Assembly: GCA_964452285.1 (NCBI GenBank)
Contig: CAYVKW010000010.1
Location: 1 to 30,150 of the forward strand
Direction of reading: 5' to 3'
DNA: 30,150 nucleotides
Source of the DNA: JAUNST01 sp964452285
Lineage (GTDB): Bacteria > Patescibacteriota > Microgenomatia > UBA1400 > PJMF01
A program made the translations under genes and the position numbers. Position 1 is the first letter of the stretch, and every line of letters starts with the position of its first letter. Shown here one piece after another: positions 24,472-30,150 of this stretch. The notes under the pieces are model-generated. The model made no database searches and was not told where the DNA came from. It was given only the letters and a program-made list of their open reading frames with translations.

Positions 24472-26277
24472 TTAGGCAATTTTAATTTCTTTTAATTGCT
24501 CCACGTCAGTCGCTTGTTCTGGGGTTTTATCCTCTCGCCAACGAATCAACCTTGGAAAACGTAGGCCATAACCGCTAGTATGAATAGAAGATTTGGTCAT
24601 TTCATCAGCGGCAATTTCAGCTATTAACTCAGGCGCCAGCCATACGTCCGGCGTAATTACTTTATTGACTTCATATTCGGCTGGCGCTTCTTTCACTTCT
24701 AATTGAGTGCTTTTTTGTTTCAGCTCTCGGAATTGCTCGTCAGTCAGACCGGTTCCAATCTTGCTAATCGACAGAAATTTCCCTTTCCCGTCTGGCACGC
24801 CGACCAAAAAAGCGCCTACTCCAAAACCGTGTCTTTTACCTTTGCCAAAATAATAACCCATCACCACAAGGTCCAAAGTGTCATTCAATTTTCCTCGACT
24901 ACCTTCTTCTTCCTTTATTTTCACCCAGGTCCAACCTTTTCGGCCGCTCTGATAAACCGAATCCACCTGTTTCATTACTACCCCTTCTAGCCCTCTGGCT
25001 AGTTGCTCTTGATGATAACGATGCAGCTCTTCGGCGTCGCCTGTGATCATCATTGGTGCCAAGACTGACCACTGCGTATCGCCGATCACTTTTGCTAGAA
25101 TCTCTTTTCTCTCTAGTAGGGGAGTGCTAATCAAATCTTTCCCATTGAAATCCAAAATATCAAAAATAAAAAATTTCATTGGTAATTCCTGCGATTTTTG
25201 ATCCACTCCGTGCTTGCGTCTTCTCGTCATGGTTTCTTGAAAAGCCAACATTTTTCCGCTCTCCGCGTCGAAACCCACCGCTTCTGAATCAAAAATCGCC
25301 TCTTTCACCTCTAAAATTTCCGCCAACTTTTTCAATTCAGGAAACATTAGCGAGACATCTTCTAGACTTCTTGTAAATGCTTTTATTTCCGCATTATTAC
25401 CGCACTTACGGATGTGAATCTGGATTCTCATCCCGTCATATTTTGGCTCCGCAATCACTTTTTCCATTTTTTCGATAATTTCGGTGCTCGAATTCAACCT
25501 TTGACACAAAGCCGGCATAATTGGCACTCCCCATTCTAGACGATAATCCTCTCGCAACTTTGCCAGCCTTTCACGGGAATTAAGCGGTAATAATGCCAAA
25601 TATGATTCTACTAGTAAGCCTACATCCGCTTTTTTTTGATAAATTTCCTCCAGCTCTTTTGTTTCTTCTTTTCCTCCTGTCGCTGTCCAAGACAAGCTGT
25701 CTAGAATTGTCATCAGGGCAAAGCCCAATCTTAGCTTTCCAATCACCATTCTACTGACCACTTTTGCGCTTTCCCCGTCCAGTTTTTCATATAAAGCCAC
25801 TAACTGTAGTAGTTTATCCTCTTGCGAACCTTCACCGCTCGTGCTTGCAATTTGTACTAGTTTTTCATAAACTTGCAACACTGTGAGTTCGTTTTCTCTT
25901 TTTAATTCTAAATCATTTACGACTAAAGCTGTTGTTTCGCCCCAGTCTCCAGTTTGACGTTGTTTTCCCTTGATTTGTTCAGTTAGACTTTCTTCATCCG
26001 CTTCTCCAAATAAATCCACATTCATACCACCTGTTTCTTTGAGTCCACCGTGAGCGGTTACTAGTTTTGTTAGGGCGCGCGCCACCATTTTTTCCGACAA
26101 AGAAAACTCCAATGAGTCATACGCTGGCCTTAGTTGTCCTTGAATTAAGTTGGCGATGGCGCGCGCCTCTTCTCCCTCCGTTTGTTGCCAGAGCTCCGCC
26201 AATAAAGCTGTAATCTTCAATCTGGAGGTGTATTTTTCAATTTCATTCAATTTTTGTGCCAATGTCTGAAACTTCAT
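24472..26277 (-). CDS. ATP-dependent DNA ligase (archaeal/eukaryotic type)
   Basis: A 601-aa DNA ligase that seals nicks using ATP. An N-terminal all-helical DNA-binding domain covers about residues 1-230. The adenylation domain has EPKYDGMRIQI with the nucleotidyl Lys K279, then FDSEAVGF, FFIFDILDFNGKDLI, EGVVMKQ and WTWVKIKEE (motifs III to V). An OB-fold domain follows with GKGKRHGFGVGAFLVG. The size and the large N-terminal domain are like archaeal Lig and eukaryotic Lig1, not like short bacterial LigC/LigD proteins. Bacteria normally rely on NAD-dependent LigA, so this is a likely old transfer. The promoter is TATAAT six bases before ATG. Confidence 0.94.
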   Translation of the reverse strand: MKFQTLAQKLNEIEKYTSRLKITALLAELWQQTEGEEARAIANLIQGQLRPAYDSLEFSLSEKMVARALTKLVTAHGGLKETGGMNVDLFGEADEESLTEQIKGKQRQTGDWGETTALVVNDLELKRENELTVLQVYEKLVQIASTSGEGSQEDKLLQLVALYEKLDGESAKVVSRMVIGKLRLGFALMTILDSLSWTATGGKEETKELEEIYQKKADVGLLVESYLALLPLNSRERLAKLREDYRLEWGVPIMPALCQRLNSSTEIIEKMEKVIAEPKYDGMRIQIHIRKCGNNAEIKAFTRSLEDVSLMFPELKKLAEILEVKEAIFDSEAVGFDAESGKMLAFQETMTRRRKHGVDQKSQELPMKFFIFDILDFNGKDLISTPLLERKEILAKVIGDTQWSVLAPMMITGDAEELHRYHQEQLARGLEGVVMKQVDSVYQSGRKGWTWVKIKEEEGSRGKLNDTLDLVVMGYYFGKGKRHGFGVGAFLVGVPDGKGKFLSISKIGTGLTDEQFRELKQKSTQLEVKEAPAEYEVNKVITPDVWLAPELIAEIAADEMTKSSIHTSGYGLRFPRLIRWREDKTPEQATDVEQLKEIKIA

Positions 26278-26283
26278 TTTTCC

Positions 26284-26289
26284 ATTATA
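26284..26289 (-). promoter_or_regulatory. -10 box for leaderless DNA ligase transcript
   Basis: TATAAT on the minus strand followed by GGAAAA and then ATG 26277, a six-base gap. Confidence 0.65.
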
Positions 26290-26332
26290 ACTTGCTTTTA
26301 AGTAAAAAAAGTTCCGATTTTTTACGCTTTTG

Positions 26333-26341
26333 TGCTACAAT
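26333..26341 (+). promoter_or_regulatory. Extended -10 promoter for orphan gene 26397
   Basis: TGC-TACAAT, predicting a start near 26348 and a leader of about 49 nt ending in an AGGAGG ribosome binding site at 26384-26389. Confidence 0.55.
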
Positions 26342-26349
26342 GTGCCTAG

Positions 26350-26377
26350 CTCTGTCACATTTTGATTAACTCTGTCA
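26350..26377 (+). repeat. Direct repeat CTCTGTCA in the leader
   Basis: CTCTGTCA occurs at 26350-26357 and 26370-26377, 20 bases apart (two helical turns), just downstream of the -10 box. This spacing suits an operator for a dimeric regulator, though chance is possible with eight-base units. Confidence 0.5.
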
Positions 26378-26396
26378 ATAAAAAGGAGGTTTGGTT

Positions 26397-26819
26397 ATGG
26401 TTATTTGTTTCAACTTTCTAGATCTCAATTCCCTGCCTATCTCATCTTCGCACCTCTGGCTATCTAAAGGTAATTTGACCTTTTATAGCACTTTCACCAC
26501 TTGGAATCGCGCCGATCGCCAACAATTCCGCTCTCAGCTCGAAAAAATGGCGGACTTAGACCTTGAGAAAAGCCAGCTTTATTGGCTTAAGGCTCAAACT
26601 TGTCCGTCTCCAGTCTGGAATGCTCACTTTAGTAAGGCTTGCTATATCTTAGGTTCTTGTTTGCCAGAAATTCATTGGACCAATTTACCCATCATGGATC
26701 AAACGTTGCTCAAGCCTGGCTGCACGGTTGTTACTTATTCAGAGAAATTTTCTTCTCAAGCTGATGATCATCTCTCTCCTCAGTACAACTTAGCAATCTC
26801 TCAGCTTTGCTTCGCTTAA
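26397..26819 (+). CDS. Orphan 140-aa protein, unknown function
   Basis: A 140-aa soluble protein with no recognised family. It is rich in Ser, Leu, Trp and Cys, has no signal peptide and no membrane helix. I choose ATG 26397 because a full AGGAGG sits seven bases upstream; the in-frame TTG at 26391 would be only one base from it. The gene has its own promoter, a repeat-bearing leader and an intrinsic terminator, an expression cassette rare in this window and shared with the orphan at 28617. This suggests a stand-alone, well-expressed or regulated product. No function can be inferred. Confidence 0.65.
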   Translation: MVICFNFLDLNSLPISSSHLWLSKGNLTFYSTFTTWNRADRQQFRSQLEKMADLDLEKSQLYWLKAQTCPSPVWNAHFSKACYILGSCLPEIHWTNLPIMDQTLLKPGCTVVTYSEKFSSQADDHLSPQYNLAISQLCFA

Positions 26820-26866
26820 CAAACCATTACCGTTGACTTAAGTTTATCAAAAGACATACTCACATC

Positions 26867-26904
26867 GTCCTCATATCTCATTTTTTGGGATATGAGGACT
26901 TTTT
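26867..26904 (+). terminator. Intrinsic terminator after orphan gene 26397
   Basis: An 11-bp stem (GTCCTCATATC with GATATGAGGAC), 11-base loop and five T residues. The minus-strand cyclo-ligase gene ends inside this hairpin. Confidence 0.85.
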
Positions 26905-27461
26905 CTACAATCGATAATCGCTCTTGGTGTTATTAGGATTTTGATTTTTTGATCCCATTCGTCTATTGGTAATTCTTGGTTATTGTTCTCATTGGAAGTT
27001 ATACCAATTGTTAAATGCTCTTTTTCCATTGCTAGAAATCGATCGTAAAAACCTCGTCCTTTTCCCAGCCGGCCGCCTTTTTCATCAAAAGCTAAACCTG
27101 GCACAATTATTGGCGCGCGCGGATGACAAATTCGCAGATTTTCTTTCTTTGGTTCCAGAATTCCCTGATAACCTCTTTCCACTTCATTCCAAGCTTTGAT
27201 TTGGCAAAAAGCTAAGTTTCCTTCTTCTACTCTGGGCGCTGCCACTCTGACCGCTTTTTGCCACAGTTCTTCTATTAGTCTTTTTGTTTCCACTTCTTTT
27301 TCCGTTGCCAGATAAACATAAACCCATTCTGCCTGCCAAATTTCTGGCACCTTTTTCAGGTTCTCCCAGATTTTTTCTTCAGCGGCGGCTTTTCCCTCTG
27401 GGCTTATTAGTGCCAGTTTTTCTCGCACTTGCCGCCGCCACTCCCTTTTTTCTCTTTCCAT
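26871..27461 (-). CDS. 5-formyltetrahydrofolate cyclo-ligase
   Basis: A 196-aa protein of the 5-FTHF cyclo-ligase (MTHFS) family, which converts 5-formyl-THF to 5,10-methenyl-THF using ATP. The N-terminal basic helix, the middle VAAPRVEEGNL and the family signature PGLAFDEKGGRLGKGRGFYDRFL (ATP and folate site; positions about 121-143) are all present, then TIGITSNE. Length is standard. The last 12 codons read through the terminator hairpin of the convergent gene, so the true C-terminus may be slightly altered by this overlap. An AAGGA motif is three bases before ATG. Confidence 0.93.
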   Translation of the reverse strand: MEREKREWRRQVREKLALISPEGKAAAEEKIWENLKKVPEIWQAEWVYVYLATEKEVETKRLIEELWQKAVRVAAPRVEEGNLAFCQIKAWNEVERGYQGILEPKKENLRICHPRAPIIVPGLAFDEKGGRLGKGRGFYDRFLAMEKEHLTIGITSNENNNQELPIDEWDQKIKILITPRAIIDCRKSPHIPKNEI

Positions 27462-27490
27462 AATTCCTTAATTCTTCCCGTTTTCTCTTT

Positions 27491-27518
27491 CCTTAACTCC
27501 TTAACTCCTTAACTCCTT
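27491..27518 (-). repeat. Tandem 8-bp repeat upstream of the cyclo-ligase gene
   Basis: Three and a half copies of CCTTAACT (plus strand). On the minus strand they read AGTTAAGG, so each copy carries an AAGGAG Shine-Dalgarno-like core. They lie 30-57 bases before the start at 27461, and a degenerate copy (TTAAGGAATT) abuts the start codon. The rest of 27519-27668 is T-rich with no gene. Confidence 0.75.
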
Positions 27519-27668
27519 CTGTTTTCTTTCTCCGTTTTTCTTCTTAGTTTTTCGCTTTTTGTCTATATCTTAAAACAAAAATATCTCCTTTTAGCCGCTT
27601 TTTTTTAGTATTTTACTTTCGTTTAGACGCACTTCTTTATTTTGAATGACCCAGCGCGCTTCGTGTCC

Positions 27669-27983
27669 TCAGCGCGCCTCTTCATCTTGCAATCTCGCCA
27701 ATTTTTGTTCCGCTTCAGCGATTTTTTTCGCTAGTCTCTCCATTAACCCTTTTGGCGCCAACAGCCCTCTTTCTCTTTCCTCTCGTACTTCTTCCAATTC
27801 CTCTCGCAAAGCCTTTATCTCGCCTCGCGCTTCATAAATTTGCTGTTCCAAAGTCAAAGGTTTTTTCTCTTCTTTTGTTAGCAGCCCATCTCGTTGCTCA
27901 AATCTTTCCGCCGCCTCCTGAAAATCATCTACCGATCCTCGATAGTTGCCATCGTATTCATCGCTTCTTTCCAATCTTGACAT
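27669..27983 (-). CDS. Small coiled-coil protein, unknown
   Basis: A 104-aa highly charged protein. Residues 1-30 are acidic (SDEYDGNY), and residues 42-103 form a heptad-rich coiled coil (EIKALREELEEVREERERG, then AKKIAEAEQKLARLQDEE). It ends with TGA. It has an AAAGGA ribosome binding site eight bases before ATG 27983 and a promoter at 28006-28034 on the same strand. I recognise no family. A scaffold or a short regulatory coiled coil is possible. An opposite-strand ORF of 181 residues here looks like a shadow. Confidence 0.7.
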   Translation of the reverse strand: MSRLERSDEYDGNYRGSVDDFQEAAERFEQRDGLLTKEEKKPLTLEQQIYEARGEIKALREELEEVREERERGLLAPKGLMERLAKKIAEAEQKLARLQDEEAR

Positions 27984-28005
27984 ATCAACTGTCCTTTCTT
28001 ATTTA

Positions 28006-28034
28006 TTTGTATCTACTAAAATCACATCATTCAA
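28006..28034 (-). promoter_or_regulatory. Promoter for the coiled-coil gene
   Basis: Minus strand TTGAAT, 17-base spacer, TACAAA, with the start near 27999 and a 16-nt leader carrying AAAGGA. Confidence 0.5.
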
Positions 28035-28366
28035 GTTTAATTCTCAATCTCGCTTGCATGTATTTTAGCTTTTTCGTTTCCTCCAAAATATCATTTTTTT
28101 ACTCTAAGTCAAGGGTCCAAAACATTTTTCATCCCAGCTTAAATTATTTTCGGTCCTCAAAGAAAATTTTAAAAAATCTCTTGAAATCTCATTCCTTTTC
28201 ACTTTCTTTAGCGCATTATTTAACGCACCTTGCTCTAGGGTTTTGCAGAAATGACTCTGATTATCTCACTTTACAAGAAAGCCTAAGATTAAGATAAAGA
28301 TCTGAAAACATTAAAAATTAGCTAGCGGTGCATTTCAAGGTAGAATGTGGAATACATTTTTGCCCC
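28035..28366. other. Gene-free AT-rich spacer
   Basis: About 330 bases between divergent promoters. I see no supported ORF, RNA or repeat here. The open plus-strand frame is low-complexity Phe/Ser/Leu-rich sequence without a ribosome binding site. Confidence 0.5.
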
Positions 28367-28395
28367 TTGACAAAAGACCTATAATATGTTATAAT
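28367..28395 (+). promoter_or_regulatory. Near-perfect consensus promoter for orphan gene 28617
   Basis: TTGACA, 17-base spacer and TATAAT, with TGT just before the -10 (extended). This is the strongest promoter in the window, matching both consensus hexamers exactly. The transcript should start near 28402. Confidence 0.85.
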
Positions 28396-28523
28396 ATACA
28401 CGTTCTTCAAATAATCCAGATTAATCTCAACTCATTCACGAGTTGAAGACTGATTTTGCGATTAAGCGTCGAACCGATCTTTAAAACCTTTACCAATATT
28501 CTTCCTTTAGTTTGTTTTGAATG

Positions 28524-28576
28524 GACCGATCAGCGTATAATTAAAATCGTACGCTAATCGGTCTGTTTAAACAGAC
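28524..28576 (+). promoter_or_regulatory. Overlapping hairpins in a ~215-nt leader
   Basis: A 14-base arm pair (28524-28537 with 28550-28563, one mismatch, 12-nt loop) is followed by a 16-bp perfect palindrome GTCTGTTTAAACAGAC (28561-28576). The two share bases 28561-28563, so they compete. Upstream, CAACTC...GAGTTG forms a small hairpin near 28429-28445, and GATTAAGCGTCG near 28460 resembles the complement of the right arm, offering another pairing. The AGGAGG ribosome binding site lies 25-30 bases downstream of the palindrome. Confidence 0.6.
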
Positions 28577-28616
28577 TTCCGACCTTTGTGGCGGATAAAA
28601 TGAGGAGGACACTATC

Positions 28617-29078
28617 ATGGCAAAGTACGAAAATGAAGGCTACTGCCCCGGAGCTGGCCCAGGTTTATTTTATTCTCATCCAGAAGTACTGAATCAGAAA
28701 CAGAGGCTTATCGGTCTCTGGAGTTTATTTGGATCCACCGTCGTTTGTCAAGACATTGACGAACGTGGGTGTCATCTCGACACCCAAGCGGTTCACGAAA
28801 TGTTAACCGTTGACCCGATGGCAGAAGTCATCATGACGGCTATTGTTAAATACAATAGCGGAGCCGAAAAGGTTCTCATTAAGCAGGATCACACCGATGG
28901 CTGTTTAAATATGCAGTCTCAAGGTATGATCCTAAAAAGGCTAATTGAGCTTAATTCTCAAAATCCTCAGCTTATTGTCGCAGCCGCAAGTAACTTTGCG
29001 GCTATTCTTTGTCATGGAAAGGAAGATCCTAATACTACCGAAGTGTGGTTTTGGGATTTGGAAAATTGTTTGGAATAA
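28617..29078 (+). CDS. Orphan 153-aa protein with strong expression signals
   Basis: A 153-aa soluble protein with six cysteines spread along it, no signal peptide and no membrane helix. I recognise no family. Segments of note are an N-terminal Gly/Pro-rich stretch (YCPGAGPGLFYSHPE), a middle beta-like region (VIMTAIVKYNSGAEKVLIKQD) and an acidic, Trp-rich C-terminus (WFWDLENCLE). It starts at ATG 28617, nine bases after GAGGAGG. Expression signals are a consensus promoter, a structured ~215-nt leader and a strong terminator. It is immediately upstream of the tRNA-Ala/23S operon. Confidence 0.75.
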   Translation: MAKYENEGYCPGAGPGLFYSHPEVLNQKQRLIGLWSLFGSTVVCQDIDERGCHLDTQAVHEMLTVDPMAEVIMTAIVKYNSGAEKVLIKQDHTDGCLNMQSQGMILKRLIELNSQNPQLIVAAASNFAAILCHGKEDPNTTEVWFWDLENCLE

Positions 29079-29106
29079 ACCCAATAATCAACCTAAGATC
29101 GACACG

Positions 29107-29139
29107 AACCCCGCTGGCTTACCAGCGGGGTTTTCTTTT
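29107..29139 (+). terminator. Strong intrinsic terminator after orphan gene 28617
   Basis: An 11-bp GC-rich stem (AACCCCGCTGG with CCAGCGGGGTT), CTTA loop and TTTTCTTTT tail. It separates the orphan gene from the rRNA operon promoter. Confidence 0.93.
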
Positions 29140-29168
29140 GTCTGAAAATTGCTTAAAAAGAGCTTAAA

Positions 29169-29199
29169 AGGCAATTTTACAATTTCCTTAAAATTGCCT
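29169..29199. repeat. AT-rich inverted repeat upstream of rRNA promoter
   Basis: AGGCAATTTTA (29169-29179) and its exact complement (29189-29199) around a nine-base loop, 12 bases before the -35 box at 29211. It has no T-tail, so it could be an UP-element-like or regulator site. Confidence 0.6.
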
Positions 29200-29210
29200 C
29201 AAATTACCAC

Positions 29211-29238
29211 TTGACTTTAGTTTTTAATGTGTTAGAAT
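29211..29238 (+). promoter_or_regulatory. Promoter of the tRNA-Ala/23S rRNA operon
   Basis: TTGACT, 16-base spacer and TGT-TAGAAT (extended -10), with the start near 29245 and tRNA-Ala from 29287. It supplies the operon without any 16S gene upstream. Confidence 0.75.
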
Positions 29239-29286
29239 ACCCATCTTGTTCTAAAAAACACCAAAAAATAACACGCGACTTGATTC

Positions 29287-29360
29287 GGGCCCTTAGCTCA
29301 GCTGGCTAGAGCGCTTCATTTGCAATGAAGAGGTCAAGGGTTCGAGTCCCTCAGGGTCCA
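29287..29360 (+). tRNA. tRNA-Ala (UGC)
   Basis: The 74-nt cloverleaf has acceptor GGGCCCT pairing with AGGGTCC, including the G3:U70 alanine identity pair. The D arm is GCTCAGCTGGCTAGAGC, the anticodon stem is CTTCA/TGAAG with loop TTTGCAA (anticodon TGC), and the T loop is TTCGAGT. The 3' CCA is not encoded. One A-C mismatch occurs in the T stem. Confidence 0.96.
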
Positions 29361-29693
29361 CAGGGAAAAAGCTGCACCATACAGTAAATAATCACAAATT
29401 GTTTATTGTTAATTCAGCTTTACCGGTTAAACTGGTTTGTTAAGCAATTGTTCACCGCCTTTCCTGGCGGCAGATTGTTTGCTCCAGTCAAGACTGACAA
29501 GAGTTGATGAAAGTGGTTCTTTAAAAAGTGAAGAAAACATCTAATCATTGATCATGAATGATTAGATAAGTAAATGTAAATTTTTAATTATATGGTTTGA
29601 TTACTTACATCAAGTAATCAAACAAGTATTTTTGTCATGTAGGCCAAAATATTTTAAGCATTCAACTAAGTTTAGTTAATTAAAAAACGTTAT
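29361..29693 (+). other. tRNA-23S spacer with boxA-like site and processing-type hairpins
   Basis: A 333-base spacer without a protein gene. It contains a boxA-like antitermination signal (GGTTCTTTAAAAAGTG, 29515-29530) resembling rRNA leader sites, an 11-bp hairpin at 29539-29567 (ATCTAATCATT / AATGATTAGAT) and a 12-bp perfect hairpin at 29595-29623 with a 5-nt loop. A CCGCC/GGCGG stem lies near 29455-29471. These fit rRNA transcription and processing. Confidence 0.7.
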
Positions 29694-30150
29694 TATCATG
29701 TGAATTAATGCAGATAGCGGATGCCTTGGCTTGTTTGGACGAAGAAGGACGCTAAGGGTGCGAAAGTCGTCGGGGAGCTCCCATAAAGCTTTGATCCGAC
29801 GGTGTCCGAATGGAGAAATCCAAGTACAGTAATATGTACTTACTGTCCTACTTTTGTAGGGCGGGGATAACCCGGTGAACTGAAATATCTAAGTAACCGG
29901 AGGAAAAGAAATCGAATGAGATTCCCTGAGTAAGCGACGAGCGAAAAGGGAAGAGCCTAAACCTAGATTTATCTAGGGGTTGTAGGACCTTCAATTGCTT
30001 TTATTTTGATAGTAGAACGACGTGGAATCGTCGACCAAAGATAGTGAAAGTCTAGTATGCGAAATTGAAATAAAATCAAGAAGGATTCCTGAGTAGGTTG
30101 GGAGACGGCAAACTCCCTTCTGAATCTGGGGTGACCACACTCCAAGGCTA
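29694..30150 (+). rRNA. 23S ribosomal RNA, 5' part (truncated by window edge)
   Basis: Domain I of 23S rRNA is clear: AGCGGATGCCTTGGC, CCGAATGGAGAAATCC, GTGAACTGAAATATCTAAGTA, GGAGGAAAAGAAATCGA and GACCACACTCCAAGGCTA match conserved segments in order. The 5' end is estimated at about 29694 by alignment to E. coli numbering. It continues past the right edge. I see no intron or large insertion in this part. Confidence 0.97.

Noticed and set aside
26391..26396. TTG start for the 140-aa orphan
   Set aside because: It is only one base from AGGAGG; ATG 26397 gives proper spacing.
27752..28297. 181-aa plus-strand ORF opposite the coiled-coil gene
   Set aside because: Low-complexity Leu/Phe/Ser/His content, no ribosome binding site, and antisense to a gene with its own promoter and ribosome binding site.
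29595..29633. Intrinsic terminator between tRNA-Ala and 23S
   Set aside because: The T5 run is six bases from the stem and the stem is AT-rich; a processing hairpin is more likely inside an rRNA operon.
1..30150. CRISPR arrays, transposases, integrases or att sites
   Set aside because: I found no regularly spaced repeats with spacers and no recombinase genes.
1..30150. UGA recoded as glycine
   Set aside because: TGA is the terminal stop of several well-defined genes and none contains in-frame TGA before its conserved motifs.

Overview
This window is most likely a chromosomal segment from a Candidate Phyla Radiation (Patescibacteria) bacterium. The genes are AT-rich and densely packed. Core genes lie beside Cys-rich secretion-system pilin-like proteins, a coiled-coil/SpoIID protein, CPR-style small membrane proteins and a large surface-glycan gene set. 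TGA ends several clear genes (comF, the RmlC-like gene, the LOG gene), so the code is not the UGA-glycine code of Gracilibacteria or Absconditabacteria. The class within CPR cannot be fixed from the sequence alone.

Layout. 1-4702 (+): the 3' end of metG, a TatD nuclease, a Cys-rich T4SS pilin-like protein, a two-helix membrane protein and a secreted coiled-coil/SpoIID protein. 4742-9954 (-): envelope glycosylation, with a WecA/MraY-like phosphosugar transferase, a small membrane protein, a processive GT2, a GT39 protein O-mannosyltransferase-like enzyme and a UbiA-family decaprenyl-phosphate phosphoribosyltransferase-like enzyme. 10019-12259 (+): FtsK. 12293-15098 (-): dnaG, comF and a short hibernation factor. 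15328-18785 (+): a second pilin-like protein, a 65-aa membrane protein and RmlB-, RmlD- and RmlC-like deoxysugar genes. 18740-21350 (-): two overlapping ORFs for large surface proteins that may be one split gene. 21668-24394 (+): a Lys/Ala-rich tail-anchored protein, a LOG-family protein, a PfkB kinase and a GT2. 24472-26277 (-): an archaeal-type ATP-dependent DNA ligase. 26397-29078: two orphan genes with unusually complete expression signals (+), separated by a formyltetrahydrofolate cyclo-ligase and a coiled-coil protein (-). 29287-30150 (+): tRNA-Ala(UGC) and the start of 23S rRNA with their own promoter and no 16S rRNA next to them.

How the genes fit together. Polyprenyl-phosphate chemistry (WecA-like, UbiA-like, GT39, GT2) and the rml genes point to synthesis of a decorated cell surface. 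The pilin-like, SpoIID and LTD-like proteins are candidate surface machinery. No rmlA (nucleotidyltransferase), VirB4/VirD4 ATPase or 16S rRNA gene is present here.

The most consistent new signal is regulatory. Five unrelated genes have TATAAT exactly six bases before ATG, and several others have only slightly longer gaps, which implies many leaderless mRNAs. The two orphan genes at 26397 and 28617 are the opposite: each has a strong promoter, a real leader, an AGGAGG-type ribosome binding site and an intrinsic terminator. The 28617 leader is about 215 nt and can form overlapping hairpins. A 17-bp perfect inverted repeat at 21370-21467 is also unexplained.
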